Shown here piece by piece: positions 43,344 to 51,944 of a stretch of DNA of 64,000 nucleotides. Every line of letters begins with the position of its first letter. The stretch's first letter is position 1. Source of the DNA: JBGPQJ01 sp963829485 (GTDB taxonomy: Bacteria; Chloroflexota; Anaerolineae; Anaerolineales; Villigracilaceae); NCBI GenBank assembly GCA_963829485.1, contig CAWHIK010000007.1:310001-374000 (forward strand), written 5' to 3'. Position numbers and translations under genes: made by a program. The notes beneath the pieces are model-generated. The model did no database searches. It was given only the letters and a program-made list of their open reading frames with translations, and had not been told where the DNA came from.

Positions 43344-44561
43344 ATGACAATCTTTACGGATAAGCACATTGTGCTGGGGGTCACCGGATCCATCGCTGCC
43401 TACAAAGCCGCTGATCTCGCATCCAAAATGACCCAGCAAGGCGCGCAGGTGGATGTCGTCCTCACCTCCGCCGCGGAGAAATTCGTCACGCCGCTGACCT
43501 TCCAGTCGGTGACGGGGCGGCGCGCCTACACCGACACGGACCTGTGGGGCGGCGAGGCGCACGTGCTGCATGTCGGCATGGGTCATAGCGCGGACCTGCT
43601 GGTCATCGCTCCGTGCACCGCCAACACCCTCGCCAAACTGGCTCACGGATTGGCCGATAATCTTCTTTCGGTCACCGCGCTGGCAGCGGCCTGCCCGGTG
43701 CTCATCGCGCCTGCCATGGACGGCGGCATGTACTCTCACCCCGCTACCCAGGAGAATGTGCGCATCCTCAAGGAGCGAGGCGTGCTGTTCGTCGGACCTG
43801 CCGAGGGACATCTCGCCTCCGGCCTGAGCGGCGTGGGCCGCATGGTCGAGCCGGCGGAAGTGCTCGGGCACATCCGCCTGGCACTGGGACGAAAAGGCCC
43901 GCTGGCCGGGCGCAAGATCGTCGTCACCGCCGGCGGCACGCAGGAGCCGATCGACCCGGTGCGCGTGCTGACCAACCGCTCGAGCGGCAAACAGGGCTTT
44001 GCCCTCGCACAGGCCGCGCTGGATGCCGGAGCGAATGTCGTGCTGATCGCCACACCGACCGCATCCGGGTTGACTCCGCCGGCAGGCGCGCGCGTCCTCC
44101 ACGTGACGACCGCTAAGGAAATGCTGGCTGCAGTTCTGGCTGAGTGCACCGATACTGATATCCTGCTGATGGCAGCCGCCGTGGCGGACTTTTCGGTTGC
44201 GCAGGCCGCACCGGACAAGCTCAAGAAGCGCGATGGGATTCCGCAGATTCAGCTCGAGCTGGCGCCCGACATCCTTGCGGAAGTGGCAAGCCTGCGGGGC
44301 AAGAAGGGACGTCCGCGCGTCACCGTGGGATTCGCCGCCGAGAGCCGCGACCTGCTCGATAATGCGAGCGCCAAGCTGGCCTCCAAGAAACTGGATATGA
44401 TCGCCGCCAACGATATCTCTTCGTCCGACGCCGGCTTCGGCGTGGACACCAACCGCGTCACGCTCCTGTTCGCCGACGGGCGGCGTGAAGAATTACCCCT
44501 ATCAAACAAATCCGACATCGCCGAGACCATCGTCGCGCGCGCGGCCGCGCTGCTGGAGTAA
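43344..44561 (+). CDS. coaBC: CoaBC: phosphopantothenoylcysteine synthetase/decarboxylase
   Basis: A 405-residue bifunctional enzyme of coenzyme A synthesis. The N-terminal flavoprotein domain (1-185) decarboxylates phosphopantothenoylcysteine; the C-terminal domain (190-400) makes it using CTP. Seen: VLGVTGSIAAYKAADL, the His region HVGMGHSADLLVIAP, then VVTAGGTQEPIDPVRVLTNR and SSGKQGFALA of the synthetase, and AAVADFSV. The decarboxylase's usual PxMNxxMW reads PAMDGGMY, and the flap LACGxxGxGRM reads LASGLSGVGRM. Asn and Cys at two catalytic positions are thus replaced. The phosphoesterase gene follows by two bases. Confidence 0.92.
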   Translation: MTIFTDKHIVLGVTGSIAAYKAADLASKMTQQGAQVDVVLTSAAEKFVTPLTFQSVTGRRAYTDTDLWGGEAHVLHVGMGHSADLLVIAPCTANTLAKLAHGLADNLLSVTALAAACPVLIAPAMDGGMYSHPATQENVRILKERGVLFVGPAEGHLASGLSGVGRMVEPAEVLGHIRLALGRKGPLAGRKIVVTAGGTQEPIDPVRVLTNRSSGKQGFALAQAALDAGANVVLIATPTASGLTPPAGARVLHVTTAKEMLAAVLAECTDTDILLMAAAVADFSVAQAAPDKLKKRDGIPQIQLELAPDILAEVASLRGKKGRPRVTVGFAAESRDLLDNASAKLASKKLDMIAANDISSSDAGFGVDTNRVTLLFADGRREELPLSNKSDIAETIVARAAALLE

Positions 44562-44563
44562 TA

Positions 44564-45296
44564 ATGCGCGTCCTCGTCATATCCGATATTCATGCAAACA
44601 TCACTGCCCTCGAAGCCGTCCTCGCCGATGCCGGTGAAGTCGAGGAGAACTGGTGCCTGGGCGACGTCGTCGGCTACGGCCCCGACCCCAACGAATGCGT
44701 GGAGAAGATCGCCTCGCTGCCCAACCTGACCGCCGTGCTGGGCAATCACGACGTGGCCGTGCTGGGCAAGATGCCGCTGGTAGCCTTCAACGGCGACGCG
44801 CGCATCTCACTCGAATGGCAGATCGCCAACACGAAACAAGACAACCTGGACTTTTTAGAACGGCCTTCCACAGAAGCCGGTCATCATGGAGGATGCGACC
44901 CTGGTCCACGGCAGCCCGCGCGACCCGGTCTGGGAGTACATCCTGAACATGCTCAGCGCGCGCATCAACTTCCAGGCGTTCGACACCCGCTGGTGCATCG
45001 TCGGCCATTCGCATTTGCAGATGGCGTTCGAGTACGACCCGCCGACCGACCGCGTGCTGCTCAACTTCATCCCCGCCGGCGAGACCTACCGTCTGGACCG
45101 CAAGGCCATCCTGAACCCCGGCTCGGTCGGCCAGCCGCGCGACCGCGACCCGCGCGCCGCGTACGCCATTTACGACCCCGAGGAGGGGACGTGGCAGCCC
45201 CGACGGGTGGTCTACGATTTTGAAGCCGTGCAGAAGCGCATCCGTGCGGCAGGGTTGCCCGAGCGGCATGCCCTGCGGCTGGCGGAAGGCTGGTAG
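44564..45296 (+). CDS. Metallophosphoesterase (YfcE/MJ0936-like), frameshifted
   Basis: A calcineurin-like phosphoesterase of about 244 residues. Metal-site motifs: VISDIHANITALEAVL (D-x-H), LGDVVGYGPDPNE (GD), VLGNHDVAV (GNHD), and in a second frame LVHGSPRDPVWEY, IVGHSHLQMAF (GHxH) and LNPGSVGQPRDRD. The frame shifts by one base at about 44,865, near ERPSTEA versus LPQKPVIMED. Enzymes of this subgroup hydrolyse phosphodiesters or act on nucleotides. It is coupled closely to coaBC. A C-rich hairpin follows. Confidence 0.82.
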
Positions 45297-45323
45297 ATGT
45301 TCAGGCGGCAATCACCCCCCTGG

Positions 45324-45347
45324 CCCCCTTTCCCACTTGGAAGGGGG
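45324..45347. terminator. Hairpin after the phosphoesterase gene
   Basis: CCCCCTTTCC (45324-45333) pairs with GGAAGGGGG (45339-45347) with one unpaired T. A second stem, AAAGATGTGC (45364-45373) with GCGCATCTTT and a following T run (45394-45406), is the better terminator of the pair. The gap 45,297-45,516 otherwise holds a TATACT box at 45434-45439 that may drive the lipoprotein gene, with a leader of about 70 bases. Confidence 0.5.
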
Positions 45348-45516
45348 AATTAACCAGCCGGAAAAAGATGTGCTTATGGCGCATCGCGACCACGCGCATC
45401 TTTTTTCGCACAACTCTACAAACATGAAAGTTGTATACTTGCTTTACCGGAACCTTTCTAATCACCGTAGCGTCATTAGGGCAGGAGATTCACCCAAACT
45501 CAAAGGAGAAGAAACC

Positions 45517-46476
45517 ATGAAACGCCTGCTGATCGCCCTCGTTCTTATTACCTCCATCCTGATTACCGCCTGCGGCGGCGCCCCTGCCGCGTCACAAGTG
45601 TACGTGGAAGAACCTGCTTATGATCGCGGCGTCGTCGAGATGCCCCTGGGCGCGCCTGCCCCTGCGGAAATGGAAAAATCCGCCGACAGCTACGTCGGGA
45701 ACGCCGTCCCGCCCGCGCAGCAGGACCGGCTTGTCATCCAGAACGCCGACCTCGCGCTCGTGGTCAAGGACACGAAAGCCAAGATGGACCAGATGACTGC
45801 CATGGCAAAAGCCATGGGCGGATTCGTCGTCTCGGCCAACCTGTACCAGACCTACACCCAGAACGGCACGCAGGTGCCCGAGGGCTCCATCGTCATCCGC
45901 GTGCCGGCGGACCGGCTCGAGGAAGCGCTGAAGCAGATCAAAGCAGACGTCGTCGAGGTCCAGAACGAGAACCGCTCCGGGCAGGATGTGACCCAGGAAT
46001 ACGTCGACCTGGAGTCGCGCCTCAAGAACCTGCAGGCTGCCGAAGCCCAGCTCACCAGGATCATGGAGGAAGCCAACAAGACCGAGGACGTGCTCAATGT
46101 CTTCAACCAGCTGGTGTACTACCGCGAGCAGATCGAACTGGTCAAGGGGCAGATGCAGTACTACGAACAGTCCGCAGCCTACTCCGCCATCACCGCCCGC
46201 CTCATCGCCGAGGAGACCATCCAGCCGATCCAGATCGGCGGCTGGCAGCCCCAGGGTGTGGTCAATGATGCCATCACCTCGCTGATCAACTTCCTGCAGG
46301 ACTTCGTAGACTTCCTGATCTGGGCCGTGATCTATTACCTGCCCAAACTGCTGCTCATCGGTCTGGTCATCGTCCTGCCGATCTGGCTGGTGTACCTGGC
46401 CATCCGCGCCATCCGGCGCCGGTCGAAGAAGAACAAGACCGAGACCCCGCCCGAGCCGCCTGCTCCCGCCAAGTAG
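45517..46476 (+). CDS. DUF4349 lipoprotein with membrane-anchored C-terminus
   Basis: A 320-residue envelope protein. A lipoprotein signal (KRLLIALVLITSILITACGG) places the lipidated Cys near residue 20. The DUF4349 domain covers about residues 65-260, with QNADLALVVKDTKAKMDQM, a coiled-coil part (VTQEYVDLESRLKNLQAAEA) and ITARLIAEE. A strong membrane helix (YYLPKLLLIGLVIVLPIWLV) near residue 285 and a basic tail (RRRSKKNK) follow, so both ends would be tied to the membrane. Function is unknown. AAGGAGAAG precedes the ATG. Confidence 0.82.
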   Translation: MKRLLIALVLITSILITACGGAPAASQVYVEEPAYDRGVVEMPLGAPAPAEMEKSADSYVGNAVPPAQQDRLVIQNADLALVVKDTKAKMDQMTAMAKAMGGFVVSANLYQTYTQNGTQVPEGSIVIRVPADRLEEALKQIKADVVEVQNENRSGQDVTQEYVDLESRLKNLQAAEAQLTRIMEEANKTEDVLNVFNQLVYYREQIELVKGQMQYYEQSAAYSAITARLIAEETIQPIQIGGWQPQGVVNDAITSLINFLQDFVDFLIWAVIYYLPKLLLIGLVIVLPIWLVYLAIRAIRRRSKKNKTETPPEPPAPAK

Positions 46477-46488
46477 CCCGCACCCCCG

Positions 46489-46518
46489 CCCCTCTCCCAA
46501 AAAGGAGAGGGGTATAAT
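46489..46518 (+). promoter_or_regulatory. Hairpin and -10 box before rsmG
   Basis: CCCCTCTCC (46489-46497) pairs with GGAGAGGGG (46504-46512), a likely terminator for the lipoprotein gene. TATAAT follows directly (46513-46518) and ends 7 bases before the rsmG ATG at 46,526, leaderless spacing. The stem occupies the -35 to -10 spacer, so termination and initiation could influence each other. Confidence 0.55.
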
Positions 46519-46525
46519 TTTCCCG

Positions 46526-47237
46526 ATGGAACAGTTGATCCAACACGCGCAATCCTGCTTTGGAATCCGCCTGACCGCAAGCCAGGCATCCGCCCTGACC
46601 ATTTACGAGCAGGAACTGCTTGAGTGGAACGGGAAGTTCAACCTGACGGCGATCCGGGATACGGAGGGGATTCGCACCAAGCACTTTCTCGAATTCGATG
46701 TCGTGTGCCCTGGCGTGGAAGGATCAGCCTCCCCGCCGCCTGATCGACGTGGGGACGGGCGCGGGCTTCCCCGGGCTGGTGCTCAAGATCCTGTACCCCG
46801 GCATGAAACTGACCCTGGTGGAATCGGTGGGCAAGAAGATGTCCTTCTGCAAGCACCTGGTCGAAAAGCTCGGGCTGGAGGGTGTGGACCTGCTGACCGC
46901 ACGCGCCGAGGACACCGGGCAGATGCCCGGTCACCGCGAAAAATTCGATTGGGCAGTCGCCCGCGCGGTGGCGAATATGCCCGTTCTAGCGGAGCTGCTG
47001 CTGCCACTGGTGAGAGTCGGCGGGGCGATGCTTGCACAAAAGGGAGAAGGCGCGCACGCAGAGGCTCAATCCGCGGAGAAGGCGCTGAAACTGCTGGGCG
47101 GATCGCTGCGTCAGTTGATTCCCGTCACGCTGCCGGGAGTGGTGGAGGAACGTACGCTTGTGGTGGTGGACAAAGTCGCCGCCACGCCGCCGGGTTATCC
47201 GCGCCGGGCGGGCATCCCTGCCAAGAAGCCGCTGTAA
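46526..47237 (+). CDS. rsmG: 16S rRNA (guanine-N7) methyltransferase RsmG, frameshifted
   Basis: RsmG methylates G527 of 16S rRNA using S-adenosylmethionine. The N-terminus has YEQELLEWNGKFNLTAIRD, the hallmark LxxWNxxxNLT. The SAM-binding block is LIDVGTGAGFPGLVLKI, followed by LTLVESVGKKMSFCKHLV and DWAVARAVANMPVLAELLLP. One extra T near 46,696 (in GAATTCGATG) shifts the frame. Removing it restores a continuous protein of 236 residues, the family's length. Such an error in a highly conserved housekeeping gene argues for sequencing error. Confidence 0.88.
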
Positions 47238-47268
47238 AAAAGATCCCTGCTTTCTGAAAGGCTTAATA

Positions 47269-47625
47269 ATGACTTCCTTTAATTTACAGCAAGGTGAAAC
47301 GATTCTGACACAGGCGAAAGCACAAATAGCGGAAGGATTTCCGCAAACAGCAGGTGATTTTTATCTGACCAATATGCGGTTGGTCCTGGTGCCCGACCAA
47401 TTTGCTTCACTGGGGTTTGGAGATTTTTGGGAATCTGATCTACCGAAGATCGTAAAGGTCGATAAATTAGGGCACTTCGAAGGTGGAACTGTGCTGGGTA
47501 GCCCAGGTAAAAAACTTGTTGTTCATCTTGATGATTCAACCCAGCACACATTCGCTTTTTACCTCAACAGCGACATCGATTCGTTTTGTCAGGCGCTTAT
47601 GGCGCAATTGAGACAAAATCAATAA
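47269..47625 (+). CDS. GRAM/PH-like hypothetical protein
   Basis: A 118-residue protein with a PH-like beta pattern: GETILTQAKAQIAEGF, then GDFYLTNMRLVLVPDQFA, the 'YLTNxRLxL' phrase common in bacterial GRAM/PH domains. A C-terminal helix follows (IDSFCQALMAQLRQNQ). Such domains bind lipids or proteins. The gene is more A+T-rich than its neighbours. The ATG is preceded by GAAAGG. Function unknown. Confidence 0.6.
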   Translation: MTSFNLQQGETILTQAKAQIAEGFPQTAGDFYLTNMRLVLVPDQFASLGFGDFWESDLPKIVKVDKLGHFEGGTVLGSPGKKLVVHLDDSTQHTFAFYLNSDIDSFCQALMAQLRQNQ

Positions 47626-47652
47626 CCGCCTGCCCGCGTAGAGCAGGCTTGG

Positions 47653-47658
47653 TATACT
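47653..47658 (+). promoter_or_regulatory. -10 box of the DUF1905 gene, leaderless spacing
   Basis: TATACT ends 6 bases before the ATG at 47,665, with no ribosome site between. TTGGTATACT makes a partial extended -10. The transcript should start at or next to the start codon. Confidence 0.5.
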
Positions 47659-47664
47659 GTCCCA

Positions 47665-47955
47665 ATGATCATCGAGTTCGAAGGCGAAATCATCTATTGG
47701 CGCGGTCCGGCCCCCTTTCTCTTCGTCCCTGTCCCGGAAGAGCCAAGTCGTGACATCAAAGCGGTCTCATCCATTGCCACCTATGGCTGGGGAGTCATCC
47801 CGGTCCATGCGCGGATCGGCAAAACGGAATGGAAGACATCCCTGTTCCCCAAAGACGGACGTTATCTTGTGCCCATCCGGACGAGCGTCCAAAAATCGGA
47901 AGATCTTGACGTGGGCGACAGTGTAGTCATTCAACTTGAAGTTAGATTTCAATGA
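47665..47955 (+). CDS. DUF1905 protein
   Basis: A 96-residue beta protein of the DUF1905 family: EFEGEIIYWRGPAPFLFVPV at the start, then YGWGVIPVHARIGKTEWKTS, and finally DLDVGDSVVIQLEV. The fold is small and barrel-like; the function is not known. The ATG lies right after a -10 box. It ends 12 bases before a bidirectional terminator. Confidence 0.8.
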   Translation: MIIEFEGEIIYWRGPAPFLFVPVPEEPSRDIKAVSSIATYGWGVIPVHARIGKTEWKTSLFPKDGRYLVPIRTSVQKSEDLDVGDSVVIQLEVRFQ

Positions 47956-47967
47956 GGGTCGGCAAAC

Positions 47968-47997
47968 AAAAAGCGGCGGGACTTTCCCGCCGCTTTA
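47968..47997. terminator. Bidirectional terminator
   Basis: AAAAAGCGGCGGGA pairs with TCCCGCCGCTTT around a CTT loop, between the DUF1905 gene and the convergent cupin gene. Confidence 0.8.
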
Positions 47998-48001
47998 TAA
48001 A

Positions 48002-48364
48002 TCAACATCCTTCCCCTATTATTTTAATTTCATCCGGTTTGTTGGGGATCATACACAGGAACTCGAACGGCTCGTCGCCGATGTTCTGGTAGTAGTGCGG
48101 CACGCCCTCCGGGATGAAAACCACATCCCCCTGCTGAACAAAGAAATCATTCCCACCAACGCCGATGCGTGCGCGTCCCGCGAGTACATACTGCTCATGT
48201 TCGACCGTGTTCGTGTGGAGCGGCATTCCTCCGCCGGGCTGCATGACGAAGCGCCGCATGGCAAAGTTGGGACCTTCTCCCGACGAAATGAGCACCTGGA
48301 TGGTCGTCCCCTCACCAGCAGCGACCTTTTTGGCTTCGACTTCCGCAACATGTTTGACTGTCAT
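48002..48364 (-). CDS. Cupin-domain protein
   Basis: A 120-residue single-domain cupin. The first metal motif appears as GGGMPLHTNTVEHEQYVLAG (G-x5-HxH-like, Glu) and the second as QGDVVFIPEGVPHYYQN (G-x5-PxG-x2-H). These histidines and the glutamate hold a metal in a beta barrel. The substrate or regulatory role is unknown. GGAGGAC precedes the ATG. A hairpin (GGCGGGTT/AACCCGCC, 48383-48401) separates it from recF. Confidence 0.85.
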   Translation of the reverse strand: MTVKHVAEVEAKKVAAGEGTTIQVLISSGEGPNFAMRRFVMQPGGGMPLHTNTVEHEQYVLAGRARIGVGGNDFFVQQGDVVFIPEGVPHYYQNIGDEPFEFLCMIPNKPDEIKIIGEGC

Positions 48365-48382
48365 ATTGTCCTCCGATTTGTA

Positions 48383-48401
48383 GGCGGGTTTTCAACCCGC
48401 C
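48383..48401. repeat. Intergenic hairpin (GGCGGGTT/AACCCGCC)
   Basis: An 8-bp perfect stem with a TTC loop between recF and the cupin gene. It has no T run, so it resembles a short dispersed palindrome more than a terminator. Confidence 0.4.
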
Positions 48402-48442
48402 GAAGCCCTTGTTTTCAAGAACCGTCAGGCTGCAATCCTGAC

Positions 48443-49658
48443 CTACTTACTCTGCACGACCTGCCCACCTTGAACCTGCCAGACGACTGCCTGCTTCACA
48501 AAGTCCTCGGTGAACAGCTTTAGATCGGTGGTGGTAAGCATGACCTGCTCGGCATTACCCAGATACGAGAGCAAATCCGCGCGGCGCTGAATATCGAGCT
48601 CTGCCATAACCTCGTCCAGCAGGATGACCGGCCACTCACCTGTCTTCTGCTTCATCCAGTCCACCTCGGCCAGCTTGAGCGCCAGCAGCGCGGTGCGCAC
48701 CTGTCCGCGCGAGCCGTAGTCGCCCAGGTCGACGCCGTTGGCGAGGAAGCGCAGCTCGTCGCGGTGCGGGCCAATGCTGGTCACGCCGCGCGCGATCTCC
48801 TCGGCGCGAACATCCTTCAGCCGCGCGGAGAATCCCGCAGCCACCATGTCGTAATCCAACCCCGAACGGTCGACCGGCGTATCCAGCCGCAGACCCAGCT
48901 GCCCGCTGGGACGCGGGAGCGGGTCGAAGGAAGGCTCATAGGCAAGACGCAAGACCTCAGCGCCATGAGTTCAACTCGCGGTGGACACGCGCCGCCAGCT
49001 TCTCCAACTCCTGCACCGCCTCGATCCGCCACAGGATCAACTGCGCGCCGTTGCGGACGATGCTTTCGTCCCAGTAATCGAGCTGGGAAGAGTCGCCGCC
49101 GCGCTCGCCGAGCAGCTTGAGCAGCGCGTTGCGTTGTGTGATGGCCTGGGTGTACTCGCTCAGCGCGCGGGCATAATCGGGGATGGTCTGCGCCAGCGCC
49201 AGATTGAGGTATCGGCGGCGGTCGTCAGGCGCGCCTTCAATCACCGCAGACATCTGCGGGACGAAGATCACCGCGTTGAAATGACCGATGACCTCGCTGA
49301 CCGGGCGCTTGACCCCGTTGAGCAAGATCTCCTTGCGCAGACGCTGGCCGTTGTTCGTCCCGACCGGTTCGAGGATCAGACGCACCTCAAGCTTGTGCGC
49401 CGAGAGCCCGCGCTGGTACTCTGCGACGAGGCGCGCCACCGCCAGCGCATCCTTGTCCTTCGCCGCAGTGAAGTTGACCAGCTGCCGGTCGGCGCGGGTC
49501 TGGAACGAGGTGAATGCCGCCAGGAAATAAACCGCCTCCAGCACGCTGGTCTTGCCCTGCGCGTTGTTCCCGGCCAGCAAAACTGCCCGCCTTGGGATAT
49601 CGATATCCAGGCGGGCGAAGTTGCGGAAGTGGGTCAGCGAGAGATGCTTGAGATACAT
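48443..49658 (-). CDS. recF: DNA replication and repair protein RecF, frameshifted
   Basis: RecF loads RecA at single-strand gaps. The SMC-like ATPase motifs are present: Walker A LLAGNNAQGKTSVLEAVYFL (residues 28-47), and in the second frame the signature region YGSRGQVRTALLALKLAEV and Walker B PVILLDEVMAELD. An extra A near 48,971 ends the first frame at RELNSWR; without it the protein reads on as LTHGAEVLRLAYEPSFD, the family sequence. Corrected length is about 400 residues. It lies 12 bases after def on the same strand, so they probably share a transcript. Confidence 0.88.
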
Positions 49659-49670
49659 TCGATGGCTTGT

Positions 49671-50174
49671 TTAGACGCGGTCTTCGATCGGCTCGGTTGG
49701 TTTCCAGACCTTGTCGGCGCGGTCGGTGAACAGCACCCCGTTCAGGTGATCGATCTCGTGCTGGAAGATGCGCGCCAGCCAGCCCTTGGCCTTGACCGTC
49801 ATCGGCTGTCCGTGGCGGTTCTGTCCTTTGACTGTGATGGCAAGCGGACGCTCCACTTCGCCGACGATGCCGGGGACGGAGAGACAGCCTTCGACTCCGA
49901 CCTCCGCCTCGGGCGACATGCGCGTGATGACCGGGTTGGTCATCACATACAATTTCTTGGGGACGGTTTCGTCCTCGTCATCCCCGTACTCAACCACGAT
50001 CAGTTGGATGGGTTCAGCTATTTGCGGTGCGGCGAGTCCCACGCCGGGGGCGTCGCGCATCGTGTCGATCATGTCCTCGACCAGAACCTGAAGGTCGTCG
50101 CCAAATTTGGTGATCGGTCTGGCTTTGCGCCGGAGTACCTTTTCGGGGACCGCTACAATCGTTCTGAGTGCCAT
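49671..50174 (-). CDS. def: Peptide deformylase
   Basis: A 167-residue metalloenzyme that removes the formyl group from new proteins. All three motifs are intact: GVGLAAPQI (residues 46-54), EGCLSVPG with the metal-binding Cys (about 97), and HEIDHLNG with two metal-binding His and the catalytic Glu (about 139). The start is set at MALRTIV with GAGG upstream; a GTG one codon earlier is possible. It precedes recF in the same direction. Confidence 0.93.
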   Translation of the reverse strand: MALRTIVAVPEKVLRRKARPITKFGDDLQVLVEDMIDTMRDAPGVGLAAPQIAEPIQLIVVEYGDDEDETVPKKLYVMTNPVITRMSPEAEVGVEGCLSVPGIVGEVERPLAITVKGQNRHGQPMTVKAKGWLARIFQHEIDHLNGVLFTDRADKVWKPTEPIEDRV

Positions 50175-50210
50175 CACTTACCTCTATAAATTTAATTAGT
50201 GTGCCCGATT

Positions 50211-51884
50211 TTACTCCGGATTGGGCTTGCTTTCCATACCACCCAGTTCGCCTTCGACCTGGTGGTACGCGGCCAGCCATTCCGCCATGCGTTCGCGCTC
50301 AGCCATCGTATCGGCTTCCTTCTTTTTGGCGATACGCAAGTTCATGCGCCGTACCACTTCCTGCTGGACGCCGGTGGGATTAAAGACATTCAGGAAATCC
50401 AGGTTGATCTCGCCCACCGCGATCTTCACGGTGCCGAAGTTGAACAGGATGCCAAAGATGCCTTTGCGCTCGTAACTGACCGAAAGGATGTTTTCCAGCG
50501 GCGCAGACTGGCGGTTTTCCATGCCCAGCGGCTTGCGGTAGATGTCCACGATCTGCTCGGGGGTGATAATGTAAAGGTCGTTAGCCCACTCCACATAGTT
50601 ATACGTCCACCACAGAAAGATAATGCCGAACACCAGCAGCACCAGCGCTGCCACTCCGACGGTGAGTGCGCCGCCATTGTACAGCCAGTAGGAGAACAGG
50701 AACACCACCAGCGCGAAGGTTCCTGCCGGCAGTACGCTGCGCGCCGCGAGGATGAAGAGATGCTTGCGGTAGGTGACCACATTGTTGACTTCCCAGTGCG
50801 TCTTGAGGAAGTATTCAAACGTCATGGGTTGAAGGCCGGTGGCGTTGCTCGTTTTCTTGGAAACACTTTTGGCAGCGGCTGCAGCGACCGGCACCGCCTG
50901 TCCATCCTGCTGCGGCGGGACAATCTTTTTACGCAAGGAATTGCGCAGCACCGCCCGCTGGACCTCCTCCTGCTCGTTCTTGGTTCGGCCCCAGTATTCC
51001 TCGACCATCGCCGCAGCGTGCAGCGGGTCGTTGATGCTGTCGAACAGGATCTCGCCGGTGAACGTCCTCACGATCACGTCGCCAAAGCCAAAGGTGCGCC
51101 CGACGAGACCGGTCTGAGTGTTGACCGAGAGCAGGTTCTCAAGCGAAGCCTCCTGCCGGCTGTCGTAGAAGCCGATCACTTTCTCCAGCCACACCACGCG
51201 TCGGTTGGTAATGATATAAAAATCGTTGGACCAATCGATGTAACGCCATAGCGCCCACAAGCCCAGCACAGTGGCAAGACCCAGCCCGATCGCCAGCCAG
51301 AAGGAACTCAAGCCTGCGGTGGAATTCATGTAAGCGGCTCCCAGCACGATCAGCGTGAGGGACATGAGGATGATCGGCACAAGCAGGCGCTGAATCAAGA
51401 CGATGCCGTGCTGGCGCGAGAGCAGGTATACCGTTTCGTTCTCTGAGAGCCAGGGGAACTTCATCCGCGCAGCCATCTCGCGGCTTTGGACTACGATCTC
51501 GAACCGCTGGCGCAGCGCCGGGATCTTCTCGACGATGCGTTTGAAGCTGATGGAATCCAGTTTAAGCAGGACAGTCCCCTGCAAAGCGACGGCTGTGTTG
51601 CTTCTTTTCCTGCGCAGCAGCAGAGCACTTTCACCAAAGAAATCCCCCTGCACGAACGCCCCGTCCTTATTTTCGACCTTGTTAGCCTTGTGTTTCGCCT
51701 CGACCTGCCCCTTGAAGACAAAATAGAATCCATCGGCCGGGTCGCCCTGATTGTAGATGCCCCGCTTCTCGGTGCAGTACACTTCCTCGAACTGTCCGGC
51801 GATCCAGGAAAGCTGGTTCTCGTCCAGGCCGCGAAAGAGATGCGACTTCTTCAGGGCAGCGACGCGCTGCGGGGTCTCAGGCAT
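50211..51884 (-). CDS. Cyclic-nucleotide-binding protein with two membrane-linked PH domains
   Basis: A 557-residue membrane-associated protein. Residues 10-130 form a cyclic-nucleotide-binding domain (GIYNQGDPADGFYFVFKGQV, then QGDFFGESALLLRRKRSNTA, the phosphate-binding cassette). Two similar halves follow, each with two membrane helices and a bacterial PH-type domain: DFYIITNRRVVWLEKVIGFY near 210-290 and DLYIITPEQIVDIYRKPLGM near 450-520. The linker (about 330-350) is Lys/Ala-rich. It probably senses a nucleotide at the membrane. TAGAAT ends 6 bases before the ATG, so the mRNA may be leaderless. Confidence 0.8.
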   Translation of the reverse strand: MPETPQRVAALKKSHLFRGLDENQLSWIAGQFEEVYCTEKRGIYNQGDPADGFYFVFKGQVEAKHKANKVENKDGAFVQGDFFGESALLLRRKRSNTAVALQGTVLLKLDSISFKRIVEKIPALRQRFEIVVQSREMAARMKFPWLSENETVYLLSRQHGIVLIQRLLVPIILMSLTLIVLGAAYMNSTAGLSSFWLAIGLGLATVLGLWALWRYIDWSNDFYIITNRRVVWLEKVIGFYDSRQEASLENLLSVNTQTGLVGRTFGFGDVIVRTFTGEILFDSINDPLHAAAMVEEYWGRTKNEQEEVQRAVLRNSLRKKIVPPQQDGQAVPVAAAAAKSVSKKTSNATGLQPMTFEYFLKTHWEVNNVVTYRKHLFILAARSVLPAGTFALVVFLFSYWLYNGGALTVGVAALVLLVFGIIFLWWTYNYVEWANDLYIITPEQIVDIYRKPLGMENRQSAPLENILSVSYERKGIFGILFNFGTVKIAVGEINLDFLNVFNPTGVQQEVVRRMNLRIAKKKEADTMAERERMAEWLAAYHQVEGELGGMESKPNPE

Positions 51885-51890
51885 AGGATG

Positions 51891-51896
51891 ATTCTA
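51891..51896 (-). promoter_or_regulatory. -10 box of the cNMP-binding/PH gene, leaderless spacing
   Basis: On the minus strand TAGAAT is followed by six bases and then the ATG at 51,884. No ribosome site fits in that space. Confidence 0.55.
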
Positions 51897-51944
51897 CTTC
51901 CATTTGAATGATTTGCGCGGACACGAGCACCCCCTTGGGTTGGT

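Noticed and set aside
48981..50189. 402-codon open frame on the + strand
   Set aside because: It is the antisense of recF and def, whose motifs are unmistakable on the minus strand.
50199..51251. 350-codon open frame on the + strand
   Set aside because: Antisense shadow of the cNMP-binding/PH gene; the translation is His/Gln/Asp-rich with no domain.
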